The notes under the pieces are model-generated. The model saw nothing but the letters and a program-made list of their open reading frames with translations, was not told the origin of the DNA and did not search any database. A program made the translations under genes and the position numbers. DNA of 64,000 nt from Desulfurobacteriaceae bacterium (GTDB taxonomy: Bacteria > Aquificota > Aquificia > Desulfurobacteriales > Desulfurobacteriaceae), in assembly GCA_027068415.1 (NCBI GenBank), contig JAMOTD010000009.1, positions 1 through 64,000 of the forward strand, in the 5' to 3' direction. Shown piece after piece: positions 52,095 through 60,416 of the stretch (the first letter of the stretch is position 1; the number at the start of each line of letters is the position of its first letter).

Positions 52095-53303
52095 ATGAGA
52101 AAGTTTGCCCTGAGTAGCGGCCTCAAGGTTTATCTCAAAAAGAGGGAAGACCTTAACTCCGTTTCGGTAAACGTCTGGGTTAAAGCCGGAGCCTCCTACG
52201 AAAGTGATGAGAACAGGGGCGTAGCCCACTTCCTTGAGCACGTTCTCTTCTGCGGAAGCTCAAAGTACTCCCAGGGGGAGATAGACAGGATTGTTGAGGA
52301 GCTGGGAGGGGAGCTAAACGCCGCAACTTCCTACGACTACACCTACTACTACATCAACCTCCCCTCAACGGCAGGTTTAAGGGCGGTAGAGCTCCTTTCC
52401 CAGCTGGTCTGCCATCCCTTAATAACCGACGAAGCCGTAGAGAAGGAAAAGCCCATAGTCCTTGAGGAGATTGCAAGGAGCAGGGATAACCCTCAGGAGA
52501 TCTTCGCCGAGAGGTTTATGGAGGAGCTCTATAGAGATGCCCCCTACCGCTACCCGATTTTGGGCTTTGCCCAAACCGTTGAGAAGTTTACTGCCAAGAC
52601 CCTCCTTGACTTCTACAGCTCCCTCTACACTCCCGAAAGAATGGCAGTCGTGATTGTGGGAAACTTCAATGAAAACGAAGCCCTCAAAGAAGTTGAGGAG
52701 CACTTCAACCTTAATAGAAAGGGTGCTCCGCCTCCCGCTCCCCCGGTAGAGAGCTCCCTTAAAGGGGGGGGATACTTTGAAATTAGCCACCCTGCCGTAA
52801 GCGTTCCCTATGTGAGCCTCGGCTGGAAGCTCCCTCCCTGCTCAAGGAAGGACGTCTACTACGAGATTCTTGACTCCCTCCTTTCCTCGGGAAGAAGCTC
52901 CCTCCTCTATAGGCACTTGAGGGAAAGGGGGCTCGTTTACGGAGCCTACGCCAACTACCAGAACCTTCTCCTTGGCTCAAACTACTCGGTTCTCCTCATA
53001 ACCGACAGGGTTGACGAAGCCTTGAGGGAGCTCAGGGAGCTCCTGTCTCAAGTTCCCTCAATAACCAAGGAGGAGTTTGAGTTCGCAAAGAGCAAGCTCT
53101 TTAAGGGGGAGCTCTTCGGAAGGGAGTCGGGAGAGGCCGAGGCCGACGCAATCGGCTTTGCAGGAGCGATAGTTGAAGACGACGGCTACTACGCCGACTT
53201 CTTCAAAGACCTTCAGGAGGCAACCTACGGGGAGTTCATAGAGAGGGTAAACTTCCTCACCGAAGAGCCTACGGTCGGACTACTCCTGCCCCAAGCAACT
53301 TAA
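52095..53303 (+). CDS. M16 zinc peptidase (insulinase family)
   Basis: The 402-residue peptidase has the inverted zinc motif HFLEHVLF and the third ligand Glu in KPIVLEEIARSRDNP. The second half (GRSSLLYRHLRERGLVYGAY) forms the partner domain. Members of this size usually work as homodimers or with an inactive partner. It degrades small proteins or processes precursors. The convergent SurA-like gene overlaps its end by 24 bases. Confidence 0.92.
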   Translation: MRKFALSSGLKVYLKKREDLNSVSVNVWVKAGASYESDENRGVAHFLEHVLFCGSSKYSQGEIDRIVEELGGELNAATSYDYTYYYINLPSTAGLRAVELLSQLVCHPLITDEAVEKEKPIVLEEIARSRDNPQEIFAERFMEELYRDAPYRYPILGFAQTVEKFTAKTLLDFYSSLYTPERMAVVIVGNFNENEALKEVEEHFNLNRKGAPPPAPPVESSLKGGGYFEISHPAVSVPYVSLGWKLPPCSRKDVYYEILDSLLSSGRSSLLYRHLRERGLVYGAYANYQNLLLGSNYSVLLITDRVDEALRELRELLSQVPSITKEEFEFAKSKLFKGELFGRESGEAEADAIGFAGAIVEDDGYYADFFKDLQEATYGEFIERVNFLTEEPTVGLLLPQAT

Positions 53304-54518
53304 CTTCTCCTCGTAAACCCTCTCTCCGTACTTCTTCCTGAGTTCCTCCATCCTTTTCTCAAAGAGCTCCCTAACCCTCTTCCTTAGGAGCTCCTCCTTA
53401 ACTTTTCCGTAGGCATCCCCGTAGGGAAGAGGACGAGGCGGCTTTTTCTCCTCAACCTCAATCAACAAAACCCTGCCGTCGGGCATTTTCAGGAGGTTGA
53501 ACCTCTCCTTTGAGCTAAAAACTAAGAGGGAGACCGGGTTTTCCTTGTCGTCGGAGGAGACGAGCCACTGCCTCGCGCTTCTTAAGACCTTTTCGGGAAC
53601 GGCCTTTTGAATATTCTCACCCCTCTTTAAGGTCTCTAAGCTCCCCTTTGCCTCCTTCTCGTCGGGAAAGACGAAGACCCTTATCTTCGCAGTTCCCGGA
53701 GCCTTAAACTTCTCCTTGTGTTTTTCGTAGTACTCCCTAATCTCCCTGTCTGAGAGCTTAACCGATGAGAGGAGCTCCCTCTCAAATTCCTCTACTGCAA
53801 GCCTCTCCTTAAAAGCCCTCAGTGCATTCTTGAACTCTTCTCTCTCGTTAAGCCCCTCTTTCAGAGCGAGGGTATAGAGGGCGTAAGTCTCAAGGGCTTT
53901 CTCTATCTTTTTCTTTGTGGGTTTTCCCTCAATGAGGGGGGAAATCTCTCCGTAGGTTATCTTTTGGCCTTTAAATTCACCGACAACGTCTGAAGGTTTT
54001 GCCGGTGTGGGGTTTAAAACCTTAATCTCATTCCTTATCTGCGAAAGTATCTCCTCCCTCTTTGAGACGTACTTATTTGCAAGGAGGGATGCCTTTACCG
54101 ATTTTACCCTCCGGGGAGTTCTCTCCTTCTCGGGAAGCTTCTCTATCGCCCTCTCAAGCTCCTCTTTGCTTACCTTTATCCCCTTTAACTTCTCGTTAAG
54201 GTAGGAGTAGGAAAGGTTCCTTATCCTGAACCTCTCAACCCTGCTTTTAAGGGGCTCCCCCTTGAAGAGCCCCCTCTTCTCCGCATCTACCAAAATCAGG
54301 GTTCTCTCAACAATCTTGTTTAGGAGCTCCCGTTTTCCCTTCTCCCCCTTATAGTACTTCTCAAGTGCCCACCGAGGAATCGCTTCCTCAACGTACCTAT
54401 AGTAAGAGAGAGTTATCCCTTTATCGTCAACCCTTGCAACTTCCGTTTCGGGGCTGCACTTACCGTAAGAACCGGAAACTGCAAAAATGCTCAAAAGAAG
54501 GGGAAGAAAGGCTCTCAT
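53280..54518 (-). CDS. SurA-like periplasmic chaperone / peptidyl-prolyl isomerase
   Basis: The start is ATG 54518 (MRAFLPLLLSIFAVSGSYG) behind GGAGGAACC. The 412-residue product has a signal peptide and an N-terminal helical chaperone region (LLNKIVERTLILVDAEKRGLF). Long Lys/Glu-rich helices follow, then a parvulin-like region (LSDREIREYYEKHKEKF, KIRVFVFPDEKEA, MPDGRVLLIEVEEKKPP). Parvulin conservation is weak, so it may be a chaperone without isomerase activity. A role in outer-membrane protein folding is inferred. Confidence 0.8.
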   Translation of the reverse strand: MRAFLPLLLSIFAVSGSYGKCSPETEVARVDDKGITLSYYRYVEEAIPRWALEKYYKGEKGKRELLNKIVERTLILVDAEKRGLFKGEPLKSRVERFRIRNLSYSYLNEKLKGIKVSKEELERAIEKLPEKERTPRRVKSVKASLLANKYVSKREEILSQIRNEIKVLNPTPAKPSDVVGEFKGQKITYGEISPLIEGKPTKKKIEKALETYALYTLALKEGLNEREEFKNALRAFKERLAVEEFERELLSSVKLSDREIREYYEKHKEKFKAPGTAKIRVFVFPDEKEAKGSLETLKRGENIQKAVPEKVLRSARQWLVSSDDKENPVSLLVFSSKERFNLLKMPDGRVLLIEVEEKKPPRPLPYGDAYGKVKEELLRKRVRELFEKRMEELRKKYGERVYEEKLSCLGQE

Positions 54519-54559
54519 GGTTCCTCCAAGTTTCAAAACTTAATACTTTGCTGATTGTA

Positions 54560-55528
54560 TCAAACTCTTATTTTCTCAAGGAATCTTTCAACGGTTATCT
54601 CTATCTGGCGGGAGTTCTCAAGACACTCAATCCACTCCTTCGGAACGGCAGAGATTGAGAGGTACCCCCCCGAGAGAGCTCCCGTAATAAAGGCCACCGC
54701 GTCAGTATCCCCTCCGAACTCCCCGTAGGAGTTTACGGCCGATAGAACGGCCCTCCTGTAGGAGGATGGGTATCTGAGGAAGAGGTAAATCCCCAAGGAC
54801 GTCGCCTCCGGGGCAAAGCTGCCGTTTCCCAGTAGCAGAATGACGTCGTCAAGGGGGAGCTCCCCCTTCTTTAAGACCTGAACCAGAAGGTCAAGGTATC
54901 CCCTTACGTTCTCGCTCCTTGCAAGCTCCCTCAGTGAGTCAACGAAAGAGAGCTTCCCCTCAAGGGTTGAGAGCTCCGCCCTTCCCCCGACCGCCATTGA
55001 AACCGCGGCGGCCAGCACCCCCGCAGAGTCAACGAGGGTCTCGTCAGAGTGGGTAATTGAAGAGACGTAAGCCCCCTCCTGATATGCCTCAAGGGAGTTA
55101 TCCCACCTGAAAAGACCCGCGGCAACGGCCGGAATTGCCCCGTCAACGTCACAGGCCTTCACTCTTGCCTCATCACTCTCAAGGCCTGCGGCGTAAGAGA
55201 GGGCTGCGTTAACGTGGGCGCCGGAAGGGTACCTGTGGGACTTCTCGTCCTTAACCCACTCAATCAGCTTCTCTACGTAGAGGTTTTCGTCAAAGTAGCC
55301 CTTCTCGGCGTAAACCTCAAGGGCAAGGAGAAAAATCTGGCTCTCGTGGGAGTACTGCCCCCTCTTTAGGTAGGGGCAGACCGAAAGGGGAGAGGGCTCC
55401 ATAAAGCCGAGGATTGCTCCTCCGTAAGCCCTCTTAACCGTCTCTCTGTCCATCTCCTCAACCAAGGTTCCGAGGGCGTCTCCTATCACAGCTCCGAAAA
55501 CTGCCCCTTTTATTTTCTCCTTAACCAT
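54560..55528 (-). CDS. ADP-ribosylglycohydrolase
   Basis: The 322-residue all-helical hydrolase has the metal-site motifs FGAVIGDALGTLVEE, ITHSDETLVDSAGVLAAAV and SYGEFGGDTDAVAFITGAL, as in DraG-type enzymes. It removes ADP-ribose from Arg or other sites on target proteins. No nitrogenase or DraT gene is nearby, so the target is unknown. GGAGGAG precedes the start. Confidence 0.92.
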   Translation of the reverse strand: MVKEKIKGAVFGAVIGDALGTLVEEMDRETVKRAYGGAILGFMEPSPLSVCPYLKRGQYSHESQIFLLALEVYAEKGYFDENLYVEKLIEWVKDEKSHRYPSGAHVNAALSYAAGLESDEARVKACDVDGAIPAVAAGLFRWDNSLEAYQEGAYVSSITHSDETLVDSAGVLAAAVSMAVGGRAELSTLEGKLSFVDSLRELARSENVRGYLDLLVQVLKKGELPLDDVILLLGNGSFAPEATSLGIYLFLRYPSSYRRAVLSAVNSYGEFGGDTDAVAFITGALSGGYLSISAVPKEWIECLENSRQIEITVERFLEKIRV

Positions 55529-55585
55529 TCTCTCCTCCTTTAAACTTCAGTGCCTATAATTTAAACTCACCGCAAGGAGAGAGAT

Positions 55586-57016
55586 ATGTTTAAAGCCGAT
55601 AGAGAGCTTGCCCGCTACCTTTACAGAAAAAGGTTAAAGAGGAAGAGGAGCTTCTACCTTTCCTTCCTCTTTCCCGGATTGGGTCAAGTCTATCAGGGGA
55701 GGCTTGTTTCGGGTCTCCTCTTTGCCCTTATTTTCTTCTTTCCCTTCCACTACCTCTACCTCATCGGGGAGCTCCTATCCTACGGCGGGATAACGCTCTT
55801 GGGCTCCCAGCTCCTTCTTTATCTTCTTCAGCTTTACGACGCTTATAGGGGAAGTAAGAGGGAGAGTTCCCCCTGTGAAGATTTCTGTCCTGCCGGCGTT
55901 CCCGTTCCTACCTTTATGAGCCTCTGCGAGAGGGGAGAGTTTGAGAAGGCCTTCGCCTCCTTCCTCTCTAAGGCCCCGTTTCCCTTTACTCTGGGGGAAA
56001 TCTGTCCGGCCGAGTGTGAGAGGAAGTGCGGCATTTTGCCGGAAAGACCCTTAAGGATAAGAGAAGTCCACAGGGAGCTCGGGAAGCTAATCCTTGAGAG
56101 GGTGCAGGTTAAAGATAGGAAGCCCTTTTTCCCCCCTTCGGGCAAGAAGGTTGCCGTTATAGGGGGCGGAGTTGCCGGGCTGACCGTTGCCTACTACCTC
56201 GCCTCCTGCGGGGTAGAGGTGGAGCTCTTTGAGAAGGAGAGGGAGCTTGGGGGAACTCTCAACTACATTCCTCCATTTAAGCTCAATAGGGAGCTCTTTA
56301 AGAGGGAGATAGAGTTTATAACGTCCTTTAAAAACATTAAGCTCAGGCTCGGAGAGGAAATTAGAGAAAGGCCTTCGGGCTTTGAGGTGGTTGTTGCCTG
56401 CATTGGCTCTCAGGTTGAGAAAAAACTGCCAGTTGAAGCCCCGGGCCTAATCTATCCCCTCTCTTTTTTGAAAAGTCCCCCTCCTCTTAAGGGCAAAAGA
56501 GTTCTCGTAATAGGTGCCGGGGATACGGCCTTTGACGTTGCCCGCCTCACCGTAAGGTCTGGAGGGAAGGCCGTTGTTCTCTATAGGGGAAGCAGGGAAG
56601 GGGTAAAGGCTTACGAAAAGGAGGTTAGGGAAGCCCTGAGGGAGGGGGTGGAGCTCCGTACAGGCTGTACTTTAAAGGAAGTTAAAGAGGGAAAGGCGGT
56701 CTTTAACTGCGGGAGCTTTGACTACGACTACCTCGTTCCCGCAGTAGGTTTTAGGGTGGACGGGGAGCTCCTATCCTCCCTCAAGCCAGACTTCATCACC
56801 GGAGACGCTTCTAACGGAATGAGCAGCGCCGTTAAGGCCGTAGGAAAGGCGAGGAAAACCGCCTACCTGGTATTAAAGAGGTTGGGGCTCGGAGAGAGGG
56901 CTTGGTTTATGGAGGACTTCTACGCCGGTAAGCCCCAAAAAACCGAGGGGGGAAATCTTTTTGTTGTTTCTGAGAGCTCCCTCTGTCAGCACTGCGGGAT
57001 AAAGGTGCGGAGTTAG
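55586..57016 (+). CDS. Membrane-anchored GltD-like FAD/NAD(P) oxidoreductase
   Basis: The 476-residue fusion has residues 20-90 holding a TM2-like membrane hairpin (FLFPGLGQVYQGRLVSGLL, then more hydrophobic helix). Residues 95-175 are the Cys-rich [4Fe-4S] domain of glutamate-synthase small subunits (CEDFCPAGVPVPTF, GEICPAECERKCG). Then follow the FAD site VAVIGGGVAGLTVAYYLAS and NAD(P) site VLVIGAGDTAFDVARL. The C-terminus has one Cys pair (LCQHCGIKV). Anchoring a GltD-type electron bifurcation-like module to the membrane is unusual. Its electron partner is not evident here. Confidence 0.85.
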   Translation: MFKADRELARYLYRKRLKRKRSFYLSFLFPGLGQVYQGRLVSGLLFALIFFFPFHYLYLIGELLSYGGITLLGSQLLLYLLQLYDAYRGSKRESSPCEDFCPAGVPVPTFMSLCERGEFEKAFASFLSKAPFPFTLGEICPAECERKCGILPERPLRIREVHRELGKLILERVQVKDRKPFFPPSGKKVAVIGGGVAGLTVAYYLASCGVEVELFEKERELGGTLNYIPPFKLNRELFKREIEFITSFKNIKLRLGEEIRERPSGFEVVVACIGSQVEKKLPVEAPGLIYPLSFLKSPPPLKGKRVLVIGAGDTAFDVARLTVRSGGKAVVLYRGSREGVKAYEKEVREALREGVELRTGCTLKEVKEGKAVFNCGSFDYDYLVPAVGFRVDGELLSSLKPDFITGDASNGMSSAVKAVGKARKTAYLVLKRLGLGERAWFMEDFYAGKPQKTEGGNLFVVSESSLCQHCGIKVRS

Positions 57017-57075
57017 TGGAACTTAACAAATTAAGGCTTAAATTTCCTGATTGAAGATTTAAAGAAGGGGATAAG

Positions 57076-57480
57076 ATGGAAAAGGGTGAAAAGCTTGCTC
57101 CCAGACTTGAGGACTACCTTGAAACCATTTACCTCCTTGAGAAGAGGAATAAAGTTGCAAGGGTAAAGGAGATTGCCGCCGCCCGAAACGTTAAGATGCC
57201 GACCGTTACTGAGGTCTTAAAGCGCCTGACGGAGAAGGGCTACATAATCTACGAGCCCTACGGCTACGTCGTTACTACCGATAAGGGGAAGGAGTACGCT
57301 AAGAAGCTCTACTCAAAGCACAAGGTCTTAATCTCTTTTCTGAGAGACGTTTTGGGACTTCCCCGCGATAAGGCCGAGCAGGAGGGGTGTCTGATGGAGC
57401 ATCACCTCTCAGAGGAGACCGTTAGGAGAATAGAGAAGCTCACCAAAAAACTTAAGGAGATGGGTTTTAAGCTGGAGTGA
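57076..57480 (+). CDS. DtxR/MntR-type metal-dependent repressor
   Basis: The 134-residue protein has an N-terminal winged helix (RLEDYLETIYLLEKRNKVARV, KMPTVTEVLKRLTEKGYI, YGYVVTTDKGKEYA). A dimerisation/metal-binding part follows (KHKVLISFLRDVLGL, QEGCLMEHHLSEET) with Cys, Glu and His ligands. It lacks the SH3 domain, like MntR. It is encoded directly ahead of two mqnE-like genes. Iron- or manganese-dependent control of these radical SAM Fe-S enzymes is plausible but inferred. Confidence 0.9.
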   Translation: MEKGEKLAPRLEDYLETIYLLEKRNKVARVKEIAAARNVKMPTVTEVLKRLTEKGYIIYEPYGYVVTTDKGKEYAKKLYSKHKVLISFLRDVLGLPRDKAEQEGCLMEHHLSEETVRRIEKLTKKLKEMGFKLE

Positions 57481-57482
57481 TT

Positions 57483-58592
57483 ATGGTTGAGAGTTCTTTT
57501 GATCTGAGGCTCGTTGAGGATAGCCAGCTCCTTCCTATCGCAGAGAAGGTCTTTGCCGGTGAAAGGCTCTCCTTTGAGGACGGAGTTAGGCTCTTTAAGA
57601 GCAATGACATTTTAACAATTGGCCGCTTGGCAGACTTTGTAAACAGAAAGCTTAACGGCAATCTCGTCTACTTTACCGTTAACCGCCACCTCAACCTGAC
57701 CAATATCTGTGTCGGAACCTGTAAGTTCTGTGCCTTCAGGAAGAGGAAGGGCGAAGAGGGTGCCTACCAGCTAACCGTAGAGGAAGCCCTTGAAAGGGTT
57801 AGGGAGAGCGGCCCGGTTAGGGAAGTTCACGTTGTAAGCGGTCTCCATCCCGACTGGGGCTTAGAGGAGTACCTTGAATTTGTAAGGGCTATCAGGAGGG
57901 AGTTCCCTTCCGTAAAGATTCAGGCCTTTACCGCCGAGGAGATTGACTACTTCTCAAGGAAGGAGGGACTCTCCCTTGAGGAGGTTATCAGGGAGCTCCT
58001 TAAGGCAGGGGTTGATGCCCTTCCCGGAGGCGGTGCGGAAATCTTTTCGGGGAGGGTTAGAGAAAGGCTGTGCCCGGAGAAGTTGAGCAGCGACAGGTAC
58101 CTTGAAATCCACAGGATAGCCCACTCTTACGGAATAAGGAGCAACGCCTCAATTCTCTACGGCCACATTGAGAGTATAGAAGAGAGAGTTGAGCATTTAA
58201 TCCGGTTGAGGGAGCTCCAGGACGAAACCGGCGGCTTTATGGCCTTTATCTCGTTTGCCTACCAGCCGAAGAATACGGAGCTGGGCGGCAGTTTCACAAC
58301 CGGTTTTGACGACCTTAAGACCCTTGCCGTAAGCAGGCTTATCCTTGATAATTTCCGCCACATAAGGGCTTTCTGGATAACCTTGGGAGAGAAGTTGGCC
58401 CAGGTCTCCCTCCACTTCGGGGTTGACGACCTTGACGGCACCGTTGTTGAGGAGAGTATAACCCGCTCTGCGGGAGCCGGGAGCTCCTCATACATGCCCA
58501 GAGGCCGGCTTATAAAGCTCATTAAAGGGGCCGGCAAAATCCCCGTTGAGAGGGACACTCTCTATAACGTTATAGAGGTGATTGATGGATAG
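57483..58592 (+). CDS. MqnE-like radical SAM enzyme (divergent paralogue)
   Basis: The start is ATG 57483, seven bases after GGAG (a GTG at 57477 is too close). The 369-residue product has the radical SAM motif CVGTCKFCAF, VSGLHPDWGLEEY, GVDALPGGGAEIF and ASILYGHIES. Its C-terminus is VDDLDGTVVEESI...VERDTLYN, as in aminofutalosine synthase. Compared with the next gene it reads YGIRSNAS and FISFAYQPKNT where the canonical enzyme has LGLRSNAT and FIPLAFHPVNT. It may have a changed substrate or act as the missing MqnC-type step. It overlaps the second copy by 11 bases. Confidence 0.82.
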   Translation: MVESSFDLRLVEDSQLLPIAEKVFAGERLSFEDGVRLFKSNDILTIGRLADFVNRKLNGNLVYFTVNRHLNLTNICVGTCKFCAFRKRKGEEGAYQLTVEEALERVRESGPVREVHVVSGLHPDWGLEEYLEFVRAIRREFPSVKIQAFTAEEIDYFSRKEGLSLEEVIRELLKAGVDALPGGGAEIFSGRVRERLCPEKLSSDRYLEIHRIAHSYGIRSNASILYGHIESIEERVEHLIRLRELQDETGGFMAFISFAYQPKNTELGGSFTTGFDDLKTLAVSRLILDNFRHIRAFWITLGEKLAQVSLHFGVDDLDGTVVEESITRSAGAGSSSYMPRGRLIKLIKGAGKIPVERDTLYNVIEVIDG

Positions 58593-59706
58593 GGTTTTGA
58601 ATATGGTGAGGGATAGGGAGCTCTTCCCCGTTGTAGAAAAAGTTCTTTCCGGGGAGAGGCTCTCCTTTGAGGACGGAGTTAAACTTTTTAGAAGTACTGA
58701 CATACACACTATCGGTTTCCTTGCAAATCTCGTTGCGGAGAGGAAGAACGGCAGGTTTGCCTATTTTAATGTAAACCTTCACATTACCCCTACAAACATC
58801 TGCGTCGGAACCTGTAAGTTCTGTGCCTTTAAGAAGAAAAAGGGCGAGGAGGGCGCCTACGAGCTTACTGTTGAGGAGATTATTGAGAAGATTTCTTCCT
58901 ATAAAGCAAAGAACCCCGGTATAACCGAAGTTCACATAGTCGGAGGTCTCCACCCGGACTGGGGCCTTGAGGAGTATGCTGGTATAGTGAGGGCTGTTAA
59001 GGAGGCCTTTCCTGACATTCACGTTAAGGCCTATACTGCCGAGGAGATAAAGTACATGGCCGGAAGGTCGGGAGTTAGTGTTGAGAAGGCTCTTAAAGAG
59101 CTCATAGAGGCAGGTCTGGGCTCCATTCCCGGAGGGGGAGGTGAAATCTTTGCAGAGAGGATTAGGAGCAGGCTCTGTCCCGACAAAATATCCGGTGAGG
59201 AGTATTTGGAGATACATAAAACTGCACACCGTTTAGGGCTAAGAAGTAATGCAACTATGCTCTTCGGCCATATAGAGACTTATGAGGATCGGGTTGACCA
59301 CCTATTAAGGTTAAGGGAAGCTCAGGACGAGACCGGAGGTTTTCAAACTTTTATTCCTCTTGCTTTTCACCCTGTTAATACTCAGATAGAAAGTGCTAAC
59401 TATACTACCGGATTTGACGAGCTTAAAACAATTGCTGTTAGCAGGCTTATTCTTGATAACTTCCCTCACGTTAAGGCCTACTGGGTAATGCTCGGTGATA
59501 AGGTGGCCCAGATTTCGCTTCAGTTTGGTGCGGATGACATAGACGGTACAGTTGTTGAGGAGGATATAACTCAGGCTGCAGGGGCAAGAGCTGGCCAGTA
59601 CATCTCTAAGGAGAGGCTTATAAAACTTATTAGAGAAGCCGGCAAAATCCCTGTTGAGAGGGATACTCTCTACAATGTCATAAAGGTTTACCAGGAGGGT
59701 TGGTAA
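58582..59706 (+). CDS. mqnE: Aminofutalosine synthase MqnE
   Basis: The 374-residue radical SAM enzyme matches canonical MqnE throughout: GERLSFEDGVKLF, CVGTCKFCAF, HIVGGLHPDWGLEEY, LGSIPGGGGEIF, LGLRSNATMLFGHIET, GFQTFIPLAFHPVNT and the C-terminal VERDTLYNVIK. It joins SAM to the enolpyruvyl-benzoate made by MqnA and gives aminofutalosine, the early step of the futalosine route to menaquinone. It is a tandem paralogue of the preceding gene. Codon use is more A/T-rich than in the first copy. Confidence 0.92.
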   Translation: MMDRVLNMVRDRELFPVVEKVLSGERLSFEDGVKLFRSTDIHTIGFLANLVAERKNGRFAYFNVNLHITPTNICVGTCKFCAFKKKKGEEGAYELTVEEIIEKISSYKAKNPGITEVHIVGGLHPDWGLEEYAGIVRAVKEAFPDIHVKAYTAEEIKYMAGRSGVSVEKALKELIEAGLGSIPGGGGEIFAERIRSRLCPDKISGEEYLEIHKTAHRLGLRSNATMLFGHIETYEDRVDHLLRLREAQDETGGFQTFIPLAFHPVNTQIESANYTTGFDELKTIAVSRLILDNFPHVKAYWVMLGDKVAQISLQFGADDIDGTVVEEDITQAAGARAGQYISKERLIKLIREAGKIPVERDTLYNVIKVYQEGW

Positions 59707-59831
59707 TGAGCGAAAATGAGGTTCTCGGTGTTTTCGTGACGATTGTTGCAGTTCTTCTGCCTCTCTCTTTTGCTGTTCTTGCTTGGAAACATACTCTCGC
59801 TGAGAAGCGTAGGAAGGAGGAGGGAAAGTAG
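59706..59831 (+). CDS. 41-residue single-span membrane protein
   Basis: The start codon overlaps the mqnE stop (TAATG at 59704-59708). The product has a short polar N-terminus (MSENEVLG), one hydrophobic span (VFVTIVAVLLPLSFAVLAW) and a basic tail (KHTLAEKRRKEEGK). Translational coupling to mqnE and a clean membrane-protein profile support it as real. Function unknown. It may tether or regulate the menaquinone enzymes or be a small respiratory subunit. Confidence 0.6.
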   Translation: MSENEVLGVFVTIVAVLLPLSFAVLAWKHTLAEKRRKEEGK

Positions 59832-59874
59832 TTTCCGGGTTTTGCGGAGGGGGGAGGGAATGTTTGGAAATTTA

Positions 59875-60286
59875 CCGTAAAATTCTCTGGTTAGCGTACT
59901 TTTTTCTGTTTTGTGTGGAGTGCGTTTCTGAGGTTAGAAGGCAGGTAATAGCCAACGAGACAAGGCAGGTTTCTCCGGAAGGTAGGGAGGAACTCTACCG
60001 GTATTTTGACGGTATGGAGGAGAAGGGCATTTTGAAATTTGTTCTGTGCCATTGATTTTCCGGATTTTGGTGAAATTTGTAAATAGGGCTGTGGGTTTGA
60101 GGTGAATGGGGGCGGAGTTTTTTGCCCTAATGTTGAAACCGTAAAATTTTCTGGTAAGTGATAGAGTTTCCCTTTCAAGTTTACCAAACTTCAATAAAAT
60201 AAAGAAAGTTGCTGCTTGGGGGTTCGGGTTCGGGATGGTGCGAAAGAAGGTGAAGAGTGGCTATTTGCCGTAAAATTTTTTGGTAA
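59875..60286 (+). repeat. Three direct copies of a 19-bp repeat in a 585-base non-coding region
   Basis: Copies at 59875-59893, 60139-60157 and 60268-60286 share CCGTAAAATT then YTYTGGT and a final TA or AA. Start spacings are 264 and 129 bases, close to a 2:1 ratio. The region 59832-60416 holds no gene that I can support. Closer to ppsA (60358-60375) a short inverted repeat CTTCAT/ATGAAG is also seen. The repeats may be binding sites for a regulator of ppsA or traces of a duplicated element. Confidence 0.55.
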
Positions 60287-60416
60287 TTCAAAGAGATTAA
60301 AACACAAAGAAAACGTTTTTCCAAATGAATAAAGAATCAGTCGTTAATAACAATAGGCTTCATCTATAAATGAAGTTCCTTTAAAATAGAAAAAGGACTA
60401 AGAGAGGAGGGCTGAG

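Noticed and set aside
59864-60055. 63-residue frame starting TTG (EIYRKILWLAYFFLFCVEC...)
   Set aside because: No ribosome site fits its start, it contains the first copy of the 19-bp repeat that recurs in clearly non-coding DNA, and its composition is not protein-like after residue 20.
59875-60286. Possible CRISPR array from three short repeats
   Set aside because: Repeats are only 19 bp, the spacings (264 and 129) are unequal and too long, and there are no cas genes nearby.
60358-60375. CTTCAT/ATGAAG inverted repeat before ppsA as a terminator or riboswitch
   Set aside because: Arms are only 6 bp of mixed content, with no T-run and no further conserved leader structure visible.
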